Source: a virus | Reading direction: 5' to 3' (one strand) | IMG/VR virus record: IMGVR_UViG_3300020439_000020 | Span: 1 to 41,102 of that record | Length of the DNA stretch: 41,102 nucleotides | In this document: one piece after another, positions 1-9,400 of the stretch | Layout of the letters: each line of letters begins with the position of its first letter | How positions within the stretch are numbered: the stretch's first letter is position 1 | Notes under the pieces: model-generated | Database searches by the model: none | Told to the model about the DNA's origin: nothing | The model's input: only the letters and a program-made list of their open reading frames with translations | Program-made: the position numbers and the translations under genes

Positions 1-527
1 CAGAGGAAGTTTTGGTTGAGCCAGTACAGGAAGATGTTAAGGAAGAGCCAGCCGAAGTTGTAGAAGTACCTGTTGAAGTTATTGTTGTAGAAGAAATAAC
101 TGAAGAACAAGTAGAAGAAGTACAAGAAGTAGTTAGTACTGCTATAGAAAACGTAGAAGAACTCACAGAAGAACAGGTTGAAGTAGTAGCTGAAGTGCTA
201 CAGGTAGCCACAGAAGACGTAGAAATCATAGCAGAAGCTGTTAAAACAGATGAAGTTGTAGCTGAAGCAGTCGAAGTATATGTTGAAAGAGCTGTAGAAA
301 ACAAAGACGTAGAGAACTATACCCTTGCAGATGTAGTTACAGAGATACAGTTTGAACAGTTTATAGAGAACCCTATAGAAGTATTAGTAGATTTTGATGA
401 TATAGATTTATCTACCTTAGGTGATGACATGACATCAGACCAAAAAGAAAAAGCACAAGAAGTAGTCGTGCCTGTTATTCTTACTAGAATAGCTAGTATG
501 GCTGCGTTTATATTTAGGAGAAGTTAA
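1..527 (+). CDS. C-terminal part of Glu-rich envelope protein (5' truncated)
   Basis: The reading frame is open to the left edge, so the true start lies outside the window; the TTG at 12 is not a convincing start. The product is very rich in Glu and Val with repeats of the type LTEEQVEVVAEVLQ. It ends in a short hydrophobic stretch followed by FRRS. It is clearly homologous to the last ~210 residues of the complete 645-aa protein at 26582-28519; the final ~60 residues are nearly identical. By analogy the missing part would carry a signal peptide, a beta-rich domain and a Thr/Ser linker. It overlaps the next gene by one base (TAATGA). Function unknown; a cell-envelope role is inferred from the paralogue. 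Confidence 0.75.
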   Translation, partial: EEVLVEPVQEDVKEEPAEVVEVPVEVIVVEEITEEQVEEVQEVVSTAIENVEELTEEQVEVVAEVLQVATEDVEIIAEAVKTDEVVAEAVEVYVERAVENKDVENYTLADVVTEIQFEQFIENPIEVLVDFDDIDLSTLGDDMTSDQKEKAQEVVVPVILTRIASMAAFIFRRS

Positions 528-712
528 TGATTAAGAAGTTATGGTCTTGGTTTATTGCTGCTATAAAAGAAACATTAAATCTTAGCTGGACACTTGTTGG
601 ATTAGTAATTGCTACTCTAACTTTAACTGGTTCAGCACAGCAAATAACTGGATTAGCTACTATAATAACATTATTAATATGGTTATTAACCATAGGATTT
701 AGAAAAGACTAG
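527..712 (+). CDS. Small two-helix membrane protein, copy 1
   Basis: 61 aa. A short amphipathic N-terminus (MIKKLWSWF) is followed by two hydrophobic segments at about residues 19-35 and 40-57, then a basic tail, so an inner-membrane protein is predicted. It is a near-duplicate of the protein at 28519-28701. The start ATG overlaps the stop of the preceding Glu-rich gene, and an AGGAGA ribosome-binding site sits just upstream. The pair (Glu-rich protein plus this membrane protein) occurs twice in the window, which suggests the two act together. Holin-like or membrane-anchor roles are possible; I do not recognise a named family. Confidence 0.75.
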   Translation: MIKKLWSWFIAAIKETLNLSWTLVGLVIATLTLTGSAQQITGLATIITLLIWLLTIGFRKD

Positions 713-719
713 GAGAAAT

Positions 720-809
720 ATGTGTATGGTAAAGACCAAAGAAGATGGTTCTTTCGTACAATTATGCGACTGCAAACACGGTAGTGAAAACTGCAGTAAG
801 GAGGAGTAA
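720..809 (+). CDS. Tiny Cys-rich protein, copy 1
   Basis: 29 aa, ATG preceded by AGGAGA. It has four cysteines (C2, C16, C18, C25) in the context DGSFVQLCDCKHGS. A second copy lies at 28712-28816 in the same position after the two-helix membrane gene, and the DGSFVQ-C-x-CKHGS core is conserved between them, which is the main evidence that so short a frame is real. The stop overlaps the next start (TAATG). A metal-binding or disulphide-bonded peptide is possible; function unknown. Confidence 0.65.
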   Translation: MCMVKTKEDGSFVQLCDCKHGSENCSKEE

Positions 810-1081
810 TGTCAATAACATATAGAGGCGAGAAGTTCGCTGGTTATAACAAACCTAAGAAGACACCTAATCACCCTACTAAATCTCACGCGGTACTAGC
901 TAAGGAAGGTAGCACCGTCAAGCTAATAAGATTTGGTCAGAAAGGTGTACGTGGTGCAGGTAAAAATCCTAAGACAGCTAAAGAAAAAGCAAGACGTAAG
1001 TCGTTCAAAGCAAGACATGCCAAGAATATAAAGAAGGGTAAGATGTCTGCAGCTTACTGGGCTGACAAAGTTAAATGGTAA
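809..1081 (+). CDS. Basic DUF6321-like protein, copy 1
   Basis: 90 aa, strongly basic. It carries the pattern NKPKKTPNHPTKSHAV...IRFGQKGVRGAGKNPKTAKEKARRKSFKARHA...KGKMSAAYWADKVKW. I recall this pattern as the small DUF6321 family of marine phages; the family name is from memory and unverified. A paralogue with the same core lies at 1863-2153 just before terL. The charge suggests nucleic-acid binding or a role near DNA packaging; this is inference from charge and position. RBS AAGGAGG lies upstream and the gene overlaps both neighbours by one base. Confidence 0.8.
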   Translation: MSITYRGEKFAGYNKPKKTPNHPTKSHAVLAKEGSTVKLIRFGQKGVRGAGKNPKTAKEKARRKSFKARHAKNIKKGKMSAAYWADKVKW

Positions 1082-1266
1082 TGAATATATTTAGTAATCC
1101 TGGAAGTTTAAAGAAGTGGTCACTTAGTTTATCTGATGCTTGCGGAAGTATCATAACTAATGTACCACCAAATGTAAAAGAAATAGATAAACTGGTTGAC
1201 CAGTTTGTCGTAGATTATAATGAGAATATGGAGAAAGCAAATGCCACCGAAAAAGAAACCAGCTAG
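1081..1266 (+). CDS. Small hypothetical protein, copy 1
   Basis: 61 aa. The ATG at 1081 is chosen because it forms a TAATG overlap with the preceding stop; an ATG two codons earlier is possible. The product matches 40674-40877: both read NIF-x-x-P-x-x-L-K-x-W-S, then (D/E)ACGSI and a C-terminal V-x-D-Y-N-x-N-M helix. It is always followed by the MPPKKK basic gene. Acidic-helical, no recognised domain; function unknown. Confidence 0.65.
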   Translation: MNIFSNPGSLKKWSLSLSDACGSIITNVPPNVKEIDKLVDQFVVDYNENMEKANATEKETS

Positions 1267-1510
1267 AAAACCTATTAATGCAAAGACTAAAGCCACGCTT
1301 CAAAAGAAGGCTGCGAATAGTAAGTATACGTATGGGCAATTGGCACAAGTATACAGGCGTGGACAAGGTGCGTACCTTAGTTCAGGAAGTAAGTCAGCTT
1401 CTATGGCAGCTTGGGCTATGGGTAGAGTTAACTCTTTTATTAGGGGTGGTCATTCTCAAGATAATGATTTAAAACGTAAAGGAAAGTCTCGTGCCAAAAA
1501 AAAGAAGTAG
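1241..1510 (+). CDS. Basic phage protein with WAMGRVNSFIRGG motif, copy 1
   Basis: 89 aa from ATG 1241, chosen over an upstream in-frame ATG because GGAGAAAGCAA precedes it. The N-terminus is lysine-rich (MPPKKKPARK). The core has YTYGQLAQVYRRGQGAYLSSGS followed by AAWAMGRVNSFIRGG, a pattern I recall from many marine phage genomes with unknown function. The C-terminus is again Lys/Arg-rich. A second, truncated copy starts at 40855 and is identical to this gene over the last 77 bases of the window. It overlaps the previous gene by 26 bases. Nucleic-acid binding is a guess from charge. Confidence 0.75.
   Translation: MPPKKKPARKPINAKTKATLQKKAANSKYTYGQLAQVYRRGQGAYLSSGSKSASMAAWAMGRVNSFIRGGHSQDNDLKRKGKSRAKKKK
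1394..1470 (+). repeat. 77-base exact repeat of the window end (copy 1)
   Basis: Bases 1394-1470 equal bases 41026-41102 exactly; the base before each copy differs (g versus a) and the window stops at the end of copy 2. Upstream of the match the two genes are only moderately similar at the DNA level. A 77-base overlap is a common de Bruijn k-mer length, so this may mark a circular closure or an assembly branch rather than a biological repeat. Confidence 0.9.
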
Positions 1511-1688
1511 ACGTAAAGTTAAATATGAAAAAGGAGTACCTGCTAAATACCTTAAGAATAAAAAAAATTCAAAGGCTTCTGTTGCTCGTGAAATTAAAGC
1601 AACTGCAAAGGCGTATAAAGCAGGTAAGAAAATAAATTTAAAAGCTGTACAGAAATCAAGAGCTGTACGAAAGAAGAAAAAAAGATGA
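1491..1688 (+). CDS. Lys/Arg-rich small protein
   Basis: 65 aa starting at GTG with GGAAAG upstream. The product is extremely basic: KKRSRRKVKYEKG at the N-terminus, KATAKAYKAGKK in the middle and AVRKKKKR at the end. It overlaps its neighbours at both ends. No domain recognised. The 18-aa MYGKKKKKKK frame at 40590 resembles its N-terminus in composition and may be a reduced relative. Likely DNA- or RNA-binding on charge alone. Confidence 0.65.
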   Translation: MPKKRSRRKVKYEKGVPAKYLKNKKNSKASVAREIKATAKAYKAGKKINLKAVQKSRAVRKKKKR

Positions 1689-1876
1689 CAATAAACGATA
1701 AAGGACAATTATCTAGCAAACTACCTAAAGCATATCAACTTGCTCCTAATGGTAATCAACAATGTAGTAACTGTTCTTTCTTTGAAGAGACAGGCAACTG
1801 TTCATTGTGGAATGCAATCGTACAACCTTTTGCCTGGTGTAAAAAATGGAAAGGTGGAGTTAATGTCACACGCTAA
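1685..1876 (+). CDS. HiPIP-like four-cysteine protein
   Basis: 63 aa, ATG overlapping the preceding stop by 4 bases (ATGA). The centre reads QCSNCSFFEETGNCSLWNAI...WCKKWKGG: spacing C-x2-C-x8-C-x12-C, with an aromatic WC-x2-W end. This resembles the cluster-binding half of high-potential iron-sulphur proteins (C-x2-C, then a C, then GWC-x-x-W), though shorter and without a Tat signal. Iron-sulphur or zinc binding is inferred. It sits among basic genes just before terL. Confident as a gene, moderate for the fold. Confidence 0.65.
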   Translation: MTINDKGQLSSKLPKAYQLAPNGNQQCSNCSFFEETGNCSLWNAIVQPFAWCKKWKGGVNVTR

Positions 1877-2153
1877 TAGAAAAAAAGCATTACTAAAAAA
1901 GCATGGACTTAAAGGTGTTAACAAACCAAAACGTACACCAAAGCATCCTACTAAATCACACGTTGTTTTAGCACAAGAAGGACATAAATTAAAACTAATT
2001 AGATATGGTCAACAAGGTGTAAAGGGTGCAGGTAAAAATCCTAAAACTGCAAAAGAAAAAGCCAGGCGTAAATCTTTTAAAGCAAGACACGCAAAAAATA
2101 TTAAAAAAGGAAAGATGTCTGCTGCATATTGGGCAAATAAAACTAAATGGTAG
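1863..2153 (+). CDS. Basic DUF6321-like protein, copy 2
   Basis: 96 aa; ATG 1863 preceded by GGTGGAG, overlapping the previous gene by 14 bases. It is a paralogue of 809-1081 with the shared core GAGKNPKTAKEKARRKSFKARHA and KGKMSAAYWA-K-KW. The extra N-terminus is MSHANRKKALLKKHGLKG. It overlaps terL by 7 bases, so its translation is probably coupled to terL. Function unknown; DNA binding near packaging is plausible from charge and position. Confidence 0.8.
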   Translation: MSHANRKKALLKKHGLKGVNKPKRTPKHPTKSHVVLAQEGHKLKLIRYGQQGVKGAGKNPKTAKEKARRKSFKARHAKNIKKGKMSAAYWANKTKW

Positions 2154-4045
2154 ATATAGAAAAAAATTTAATTTGCCAACATCCTAAATGTAAAACAATA
2201 TTAAAAGGTAGACAAAGAAGATATTGTTCCGATAAACACAAACGTTATGTTCAAAATCAAAGAGCATTAACAGGTGACAAAACAATAGGAATACCTAAGA
2301 AACAAAAGAAAAATGCTACATCTCGTAAGGGTGAGTTCTATGACCAGTTTTTAGAAGATGGGTATGCATTAGAAATGTTAAAAGGAGAGATGAGTGCTAG
2401 AGAAGTAGCAGACTTATATCAAATATCTCCTGCACAAGTGTCAAGAATGTATGCAGCATTTATAGAGGATAAAGAACTAGAAACACAAAGAGAAGATTGG
2501 ACTGTACCAAAAGATGCAATAAAATCTTTAGAAAATTTTAAAAAGTTTAGAGATAGATATTTTAAAACAGAAACAGGTAAAAAATATGAGACCCCTGATT
2601 TCCAAGCAAAATGGGTAAAATCTATTGCAAGAAATATAGATGATGGTGGAAACTTAATGATACTTAGTCCACCTCGTCATGGTAAAACAGAACTTCTTAT
2701 ACACTTTGCTATTTGGCAAATATGTAAAAATCCTAACGTAAGAATTATGTGGGTTGGGGGTAATGAAGATATTGCTAAAAATGCTGTAGGTTCTGTCTTA
2801 GACCATTTAGATTCAAACGATAAACTTATAGAAGAATTTTGTGGACCAGGTGCATCATTTAGACCAAAGAGTAGGTCAGGTAAGAACTGGTCACAAACTG
2901 CATTTTCAGTAGCTACAAGAAATGTTACAGGTATAAAGTCTCCTACTATGGTTGCTGTAGGTAAAGGCGGAAAGATTCTATCTCGTGACTGCGACCTGAT
3001 TATAGCAGATGACATAGAAGATTTTGGTTCAACAGCACAACCATCAGGTAGAGCAGCAACTAAAAGATGGTGGACAACAACATTATCATCACGTGTAGAG
3101 GCACATACTTCTGTAGTAGTTATTGGCTCAAGACAGCACTCAGATGATTTATATAACTCATTATTAGAAAACAATGCTTGGGAAACTATTGTCGAACAGG
3201 CTCATTCAGATGATTGTGAAATACCTGAAACAGATTTTGATGAACACAAAGATTGTATGTTATGGGAAGGTAAAAGAGATTACAAATGGTTAAATACACA
3301 AAAAGAATCATCTGCTACAACAGGTGGTGTTCATGTATTTGAAATGGTATATCTTAATAGAGCAAACCCTAAAGGTGCATCTATATTTAGTCCTGAAGCA
3401 ATAACAAAATGTTATGACGAAACATTAGATATAGGTGATGTAACAGAATCTGCATATTTAGTTGCAGGTCTTGACCCTGCTGCAACAGGATACCAGGCAG
3501 CATTTTTGTGGGCAATTTATGACGACTCACCACTTAGATTGCAAATGATAGATTTAGAAAACAATAAAGGCGGAGGTATAAAAGAAGCATTACGTGTAAT
3601 GAAAGAGTGGGAACAAATGTATGGATGTTATCACTGGGTTATAGAAGAAAATGCTTTTCAACGTGCAATTAGACAAGATAGAGAACTAAAAGAATATTGT
3701 GCAACTGCAGGAATCATACATGAAGGTCATCAAACACAATCAAAAAACAAATGGGATTCCAAGTATGGAGTTACAGCTATGACATCATTGTTTACAGAAA
3801 AAAATATAATACTTCCTTACAAATCAACAGAAGCAAAAGTTAAATCAGATATGTATAAAAAACAATTATCTTTCTTTGCAAGCAAAGGTAGAGGTTACAA
3901 ATCAGACATAGTAATGGCTAGTTGGTTTCCTATGAAAGTTATTAGAAGGTTACAAAATGCAAGATTTGATGATATGATGGTAGAATATAGACCATCGTTT
4001 AGTGGATTAGATATGGCATCATGGAATGATGCTCCTTGGAGTTAG
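2147..4045 (+). CDS. terL: Terminase large subunit with N-terminal zinc finger
   Basis: 632 aa. The motor and nuclease package concatemeric DNA into the prohead through the portal. The ATPase has a Walker A-type loop SPPRHGKTE at about residues 173-182 and a Walker B CDLIIADDIED at about 281-292. The RNase H-like nuclease shows LDPAATG at ~441, a VIEENAF acidic motif at ~498 and SDIVMA at ~585. The first 35 residues form a CQHPKC...RRYCSDKHKRY zinc-finger-like unit, followed by an HTH-like segment (SAREVADLYQISPAQVSRMYAAF) that may replace a separate small terminase; no terS gene is recognisable nearby. Overlaps the upstream basic gene and abuts the portal gene. Confidence 0.95.
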   Translation: MVDIEKNLICQHPKCKTILKGRQRRYCSDKHKRYVQNQRALTGDKTIGIPKKQKKNATSRKGEFYDQFLEDGYALEMLKGEMSAREVADLYQISPAQVSRMYAAFIEDKELETQREDWTVPKDAIKSLENFKKFRDRYFKTETGKKYETPDFQAKWVKSIARNIDDGGNLMILSPPRHGKTELLIHFAIWQICKNPNVRIMWVGGNEDIAKNAVGSVLDHLDSNDKLIEEFCGPGASFRPKSRSGKNWSQTAFSVATRNVTGIKSPTMVAVGKGGKILSRDCDLIIADDIEDFGSTAQPSGRAATKRWWTTTLSSRVEAHTSVVVIGSRQHSDDLYNSLLENNAWETIVEQAHSDDCEIPETDFDEHKDCMLWEGKRDYKWLNTQKESSATTGGVHVFEMVYLNRANPKGASIFSPEAITKCYDETLDIGDVTESAYLVAGLDPAATGYQAAFLWAIYDDSPLRLQMIDLENNKGGGIKEALRVMKEWEQMYGCYHWVIEENAFQRAIRQDRELKEYCATAGIIHEGHQTQSKNKWDSKYGVTAMTSLFTEKNIILPYKSTEAKVKSDMYKKQLSFFASKGRGYKSDIVMASWFPMKVIRRLQNARFDDMMVEYRPSFSGLDMASWNDAPWS

Positions 4046-5800
4046 ATGTTAGTAGAAGATATAGTCAGCAGAGCAGTTTTTCTTAGAAACATGCATGATA
4101 ATGCTTTATTAGATAGAGCAAGATTTAGAGCAATTATGAATGGTGGTGCTGATGGAATAAGGGCATTACTCGGAAATCAATTAGATATGATGGACGAATC
4201 ATTACTACCTGCACCTAACTTACTTATGTCAGGTTTAGATAGACTTGCACAAAAATTAGGACGTGTACCTAATCTTAGAGTAGATTTAACAAACCCAAGA
4301 GATTCTGAAAGGTCAAAAAGAAAAAAAGAAAAACTTGAAAGAATAATAACTTCATTTGACCAAATGCAAAATCTTAAGGGTCAGTTACCACAAGTAGCAA
4401 GATGGTTACCAGGTTATGGTTTTGCTGTATGGATAATTACGACAAAACAAGACTCAGAAGGTAATTCATATCCTGTAGCAGAACTAAGAGACCCTTACGA
4501 TTGTTTTCCTGGATATTATGGTGCAGACCAAACTCCTGATGAATTAGTAACAATTAGAAGAGTTCCTGTTGGTGAACTTATAGAATTGTATCCTGAATTA
4601 AGGTCTTACTTTAATAACTCAGAAAAGAAAAAGAAATCTGCAGGTGTCAATGTCAGTTCAATATATAACAAAACTGGAGTAGAAAACGGTTCATGGGAAA
4701 ACTCTGACGATAATGGAGATAACATTATTGAATACATGAACATAGAGGGAACATATATTGTTCATCCTGCTTCAGGTAAAATTGTAGATTTTGTACCTAA
4801 CCCACTAAAGTCAGGTCCTGCTTTTGTTGTAGCTAAAAGATTTAGCTTTGACCAAATGCAAGGACAGTTTGACCAAACAATAGGTTTAATGTCATCTATG
4901 GCAAAAATAAATATTATGTCAGTTATTGCTATGGAAGATGCAGTTTTTACAGAAACTAACGTAGTAGGTGAAATAGAATCAGGTCAATACCGTAAAGGTA
5001 GATTTGCTGTAAACTATTTAACTCCTGGGTCACAAGTAGTAAAACCTGTAAACAATTTACCGTATCAATTATTTGAACAAGTAGGAAGAATTGAAAGACA
5101 TCTTAGAGTAGTAGCAGGGTATCCTGTTCAAGATGATGCAATATCTCCTAATTCTTTTGTAACAGGTAGAGGTTTAGAAGAACTTCAAAGTGGTGTATCT
5201 CTTATGGTTAGAGAGTACCAACAAATATTATCGAAAGCATTAGAAGATGTTGACTATAAGAGATTAGAGTTAGACGAAATATTATTTGCAGAAAAAAGAA
5301 AACCATTATCAGGATACATAAAAGGTGCAGCATTTTCAGAAAACTATACTCCTGGCACTGACATAAATAAAAATTATAAAACTACAAGAGTTTATGGAAC
5401 TATGGCAGGTTTTGATGAGCCACAAAAAATTATTACAGGGTTGCAATTACTTCAAGCAGGTATTATCGATAGACAAACTATGCAAGAAGAAATGGATGGT
5501 TTACAAGACCTTACAAAGATTAACGATAGGATTACAAAAGAACGTGCAGAGCGTGTTTTGTTTGAATCATTACTAGCTAGGTCACAACAAGGCGATATGC
5601 AAGCTATGTCAGCTATTACAGAAATATATAGAAACCCTAATAAGATAGATGATATATTAGAAGAGTTCTTCTCTGAACAAGTAGAACAACAACAAGAACA
5701 ACAGTTAGCAGCAGCCGCAGCACAACAACCAGGAGCTGCTCCAGGACAAGGACCTACATCAGTACAAGATATATTTGCACAGATTGCTGCAGGTCAATAA
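4046..5800 (+). CDS. Portal protein
   Basis: 584 aa, starting at the base after the terL stop, the usual place for a portal. The portal forms the dodecameric ring at the capsid vertex through which DNA passes. Typical features are an alpha-helical N-terminus, a mixed central region with ELRDPYDCFPGYYG, the long helix and crown-like region after residue ~350, and a Gln/Ala-rich C-terminal tail (QQQEQQLAAAAAQQ). Assignment rests on size, position and overall character rather than a single motif. Confidence 0.85.
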   Translation: MLVEDIVSRAVFLRNMHDNALLDRARFRAIMNGGADGIRALLGNQLDMMDESLLPAPNLLMSGLDRLAQKLGRVPNLRVDLTNPRDSERSKRKKEKLERIITSFDQMQNLKGQLPQVARWLPGYGFAVWIITTKQDSEGNSYPVAELRDPYDCFPGYYGADQTPDELVTIRRVPVGELIELYPELRSYFNNSEKKKKSAGVNVSSIYNKTGVENGSWENSDDNGDNIIEYMNIEGTYIVHPASGKIVDFVPNPLKSGPAFVVAKRFSFDQMQGQFDQTIGLMSSMAKINIMSVIAMEDAVFTETNVVGEIESGQYRKGRFAVNYLTPGSQVVKPVNNLPYQLFEQVGRIERHLRVVAGYPVQDDAISPNSFVTGRGLEELQSGVSLMVREYQQILSKALEDVDYKRLELDEILFAEKRKPLSGYIKGAAFSENYTPGTDINKNYKTTRVYGTMAGFDEPQKIITGLQLLQAGIIDRQTMQEEMDGLQDLTKINDRITKERAERVLFESLLARSQQGDMQAMSAITEIYRNPNKIDDILEEFFSEQVEQQQEQQLAAAAAQQPGAAPGQGPTSVQDIFAQIAAGQ

Positions 5801-5856
5801 TGGAAGAAAGTAATAAAGATTACGCAGGTAATCCTAACTGGGCAGGTGATGATTGA
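5800..5856 (+). CDS. 18-residue linker ORF
   Basis: MEESNKDYAGNPNWAGDD. It links portal and the next gene by a TAATG overlap at its start and a TGATG overlap at its stop, which fills the gap exactly. This coupling argues that it is translated; a peptide function is unknown, and it may serve only to carry ribosomes across. Confidence 0.45.
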   Translation: MEESNKDYAGNPNWAGDD

Positions 5857-6038
5857 TGCAAGAATATTTTAACGAAAAATTTTTAGATATGATACTTGAA
5901 GAGTATCCTGAATTTCAAAGTCAACCATTCAGTGAAGAGTACCAAGATGGACTTTTATTTAATGCAGTTACTATAGCTCAGTTTCCTGGATTAAGAATTG
6001 ATTTGTTAATTATAAGAGGTGAAAATGACACGAGGTAA
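5856..6038 (+). CDS. Small hypothetical protein
   Basis: 60 aa, ATG 5856 overlapping the previous stop. Acidic, with EEYPEFQSQPFSEEYQDGLLF and a hydrophobic C-terminal half. It overlaps the next gene by 14 bases. No family recognised; position after the portal suggests a virion or assembly factor. Confidence 0.6.
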   Translation: MQEYFNEKFLDMILEEYPEFQSQPFSEEYQDGLLFNAVTIAQFPGLRIDLLIIRGENDTR

Positions 6039-6423
6039 AGATAAATTAAATTACAGTCCAGGTAAAGATAAAATAAATCCATCTGATTTAGTTGGTGGTG
6101 GACAAGATTTAGAAAGAGCAAGAAACGCAGAATTAGTTAGAAGTTTTGAACAATACAAAGAACCTGATGTTGGGGAATTAGTACAAGAAGTTGAGCCAGT
6201 AGATACAGTTAGAGCAACAGGCGCAGGTATAACTCCATTGAAAGCAGAGACACAAAGAAAAAATATATCAGCTATCGAGGACTCAATTACATCCCAAACA
6301 CAAGTTCCTGTAGATAAGTTAGCAGTATTGAGGACATTGTATAATGTATATCCTGACGTAGATATATTAGCCTTGATGGAAAGTGAGATGAAAAAGCAAC
6401 AAAAAACTTACGGAGTAAATTAA
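6025..6423 (+). CDS. Hypothetical virion-module protein
   Basis: 132 aa from ATG 6025 with AGAGGTGA at proper distance; a GTG two codons upstream is possible. The N-terminus repeats GKDKLNYSPGKDKINPSD; the rest is hydrophilic with a C-terminal helix (LRTLYNVYPDVDILALMESEMKKQQKTYG). No family recognised. Lies between portal and the giant virion protein with a one-base gap. Confidence 0.65.
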   Translation: MTRGKDKLNYSPGKDKINPSDLVGGGQDLERARNAELVRSFEQYKEPDVGELVQEVEPVDTVRATGAGITPLKAETQRKNISAIEDSITSQTQVPVDKLAVLRTLYNVYPDVDILALMESEMKKQQKTYGVN

Positions 6424-6424
6424 C

Positions 6425-9400
6425 ATGGTAAGATTTTCACAGTATTGGGTAGACCCTGATGCAGAGTTGCAATTACTCTTTGACCAAGAAAGAGAAATAA
6501 AAGAAACAGAAATTGTTAAAAATCAGATAACAAGGTCTCAAGGATTTCATACATCACAGTTAGCAAGTGAATTAGGTAATGTAATGCCTAGTGGTGCGAT
6601 TATAGCTTCAGGATTATCTGAACTGGCAATACAAGCACCTGAGATAAAACAAGTAGTAGATTCATATTTAGAACAACAAGCATCTTTATCTAAAAAAATT
6701 AGAGATGCAGGAAGAAGTTTTGTAAGAACAGCTTTTGTTGCTGCAGATTCATTAGCAGAGGCTGTTATTAAAAGACCTTTTCAAGCTGCTGCAGCTACAC
6801 ATGTTCAAAGAGGTGACAATCCTATTCTTGCTTTAGGAGGACCATTACTAGGTTTTCTTACAGACCCATTTACAAGAGATGAGGGTGAAGAATCTTTTTA
6901 CAAAAAATATAGAGAGAACAAAGAGCAACTAGGTAAAACAGTATTTGGCAGAGCAATAGAAGAGTTAGTAGCAGGAAACAATGTTAACTTAGGTGCAGGT
7001 TTCTTTGGAAATAGTGATGTTGCAGAAAACATGGATATATTTAGAGCTATTGTAGATTCTACTGACGATGAACAAGTTATATCACAAGCAAGAAATATTA
7101 TTGAAGAACAATTAGGTAAACCAATAACTATAGAAGAAAGACAAGATGTAAATAGTTTATTAGCACAAGATGGATATATATTATCTCCAGGTACAGTAGT
7201 CGCTGCAAATGTATTTGAACCAGGAACAAAAGGTTTTAACATTATGTCAGGAACAATCGACTTTGGTGTTACTGCAGGATTAGACCCACTTAACTTTGTT
7301 GGTGCAGGTATTGGAAAAATAGGCAAAGCAAAGAAAGCATTTAAAACAGGTGAATCATTACAAGGTGTAGGAATTATAGATAAAGCTATAAGAAAATCAG
7401 TTCATCAACCTACTGCAGATGATTATTTCTTAAGAGGACCAGGTAGACAAATTGCTGAATTAATGGGTAAAGAAACAAATGTCAAGAACATACAAAAAAT
7501 ATTTGGAAAAAATAGAGATGCTATACCACATGAATTGTATAGAGAATTAGCAGATGCAAATACAGAAGGTGTTATAAATGCACTTAGAAGAGAAATATCA
7601 AGAGGAACTATTACTGAAAGATTTGACCCTACATCAGCTATATTCAATGGCAAGTTTTCTACAACATTAGGCAAGATGTTTGACCCTGAGTTTGGAGATT
7701 TAGGACTAAAAGCAGTAATTAAAAGACAATGGCAAGGTACACCTATTGTACGTATGATGGGAGATTTGCCTCCAGTAAACCTTAATGTTAAAAATTTAGA
7801 TGAAGCATACGACCAACTAAATGAATTTATGGATGGTGTAGGTATTGCTGTAGAAAAACAAGATGAACTATTAAGAGGATTTGTAGATATTACATCTGAA
7901 GTCAAAGGTAAAGGTGCAAATCCAAACGAAGCTATACCTAGTTACGGAATTGTATCAAAAATATTTAAGTTTTTAAATGATGAAGTATTCCCTGCTACAG
8001 ATGAAGTATTAGGTGAAGGGTACGTTGGTAGAGCATTTGAAAAGTTTGAAGCAGATACATCTAAGATGAGAGATTACTTTCACGATGAATTAGGTAATCC
8101 TGAAGTATTTCTTGGTGCAAAGACAGACATTATTGTAGATGGACAAATACAAATACAACCAACTGCACATTTGTTTGCTGAATATTTTGATGGAAACATA
8201 TTTTTACCTGGTGGTAGAGATTTAGCAAGAATTGTAGGAAATACAAGAAATGCTATGTGGAGACTTATTGGTGGTAGAAAACTTACAGGTAAAGACCTTA
8301 CTTTAGAAACATTTGTAAAAGCACAAGCAGATGATGCAAACTTTGTAGCAAAAAATTTATCTAAACTATTTTATGGTGTTGACCCTGATGGTGTCAGAGT
8401 TACAGAGGGTGCATTAACACAGATAGCAGATACTTATATGCAAGGCTTGTGGAAACCTTTTATTCTTCTTAGAGCTGCTTGGACATCAAGAGTTGTAGGA
8501 GAAGAGCAATTAAGAATGTGGGCAGCAGATATGACAAGCGTATTTAATCACCCAATATCACATATTGCATGGGTATTAGGAACACCATCTGCAGGTAAGT
8601 ATGTAGGTAAAGTAGAAAATGCTTTAGCAAAAATACCTGGAATTAAACCTAAAGGACTAGAAGATATTTTAGGTAATGAGTTTCTAATGGATGTATCTTT
8701 TAAAAATTCTATGGCTAGAGGTAAATCAGTAGCTATTGGTGGACTTGCTCCTAAAAGGTCAAATATATTTGTAGCAGTAGCAAAAGGTAATAAAAAATAT
8801 TTAGATGGTTATGTATTAGAAAATACACTATTAGCTAATGATGTTCTTGCAAGAGCGCTTGCTCAAACAATAAGTAATGCTAAAGGAACGTATGCAACAT
8901 TTGATGAGTTAGTAAATGCAGCTTACAGTGGAGATTTAAGACCTTTATTAGAAGATTTTGTAGAATTAGCTGATGATGCATCTTATGCACAAAAAGCAAG
9001 AATATTAGAATCAAAAGAAAATGTAAGAGCCTACTTAGAATCTATACAGGCAAGACTGCACAAACAAGCAGGCGGAACTTATGAAAAATATATTGTTGTA
9101 GATGGGCAAGAAATAATTTTAAAATCAGGAGAATCAATACCTACAGAGTATGCAGACTTAATACCTAGATTTAGAATTACACAAACAGGAGATAACGAGA
9201 TACTAAATCTTATTGCAAATGGTAGTGGAGAAGTAGCAGGTAAATTTATATCATTAGAAAACATATCTAAAGAATTTAAAGCAGAATATAACAAAACAAA
9301 ACAAACATTAGGTGCAAAATTAAAAGAATGGGATAACAGTGATTTACCATTCAACAGACCTGAATATGTAAAAGTATCTAAGGTAGACGTAGACTCAAGT

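Noticed and set aside
1-1470. Direct terminal repeat of a linear genome
   Set aside because: Only 77 bases match the end, and they match inside the left arm and not at its start, so this is not a terminal repeat.
2677-3174. 165-aa protein on the minus strand inside terL
   Set aside because: Antisense to the conserved ATPase domain of terL; no RBS or coupled neighbours.
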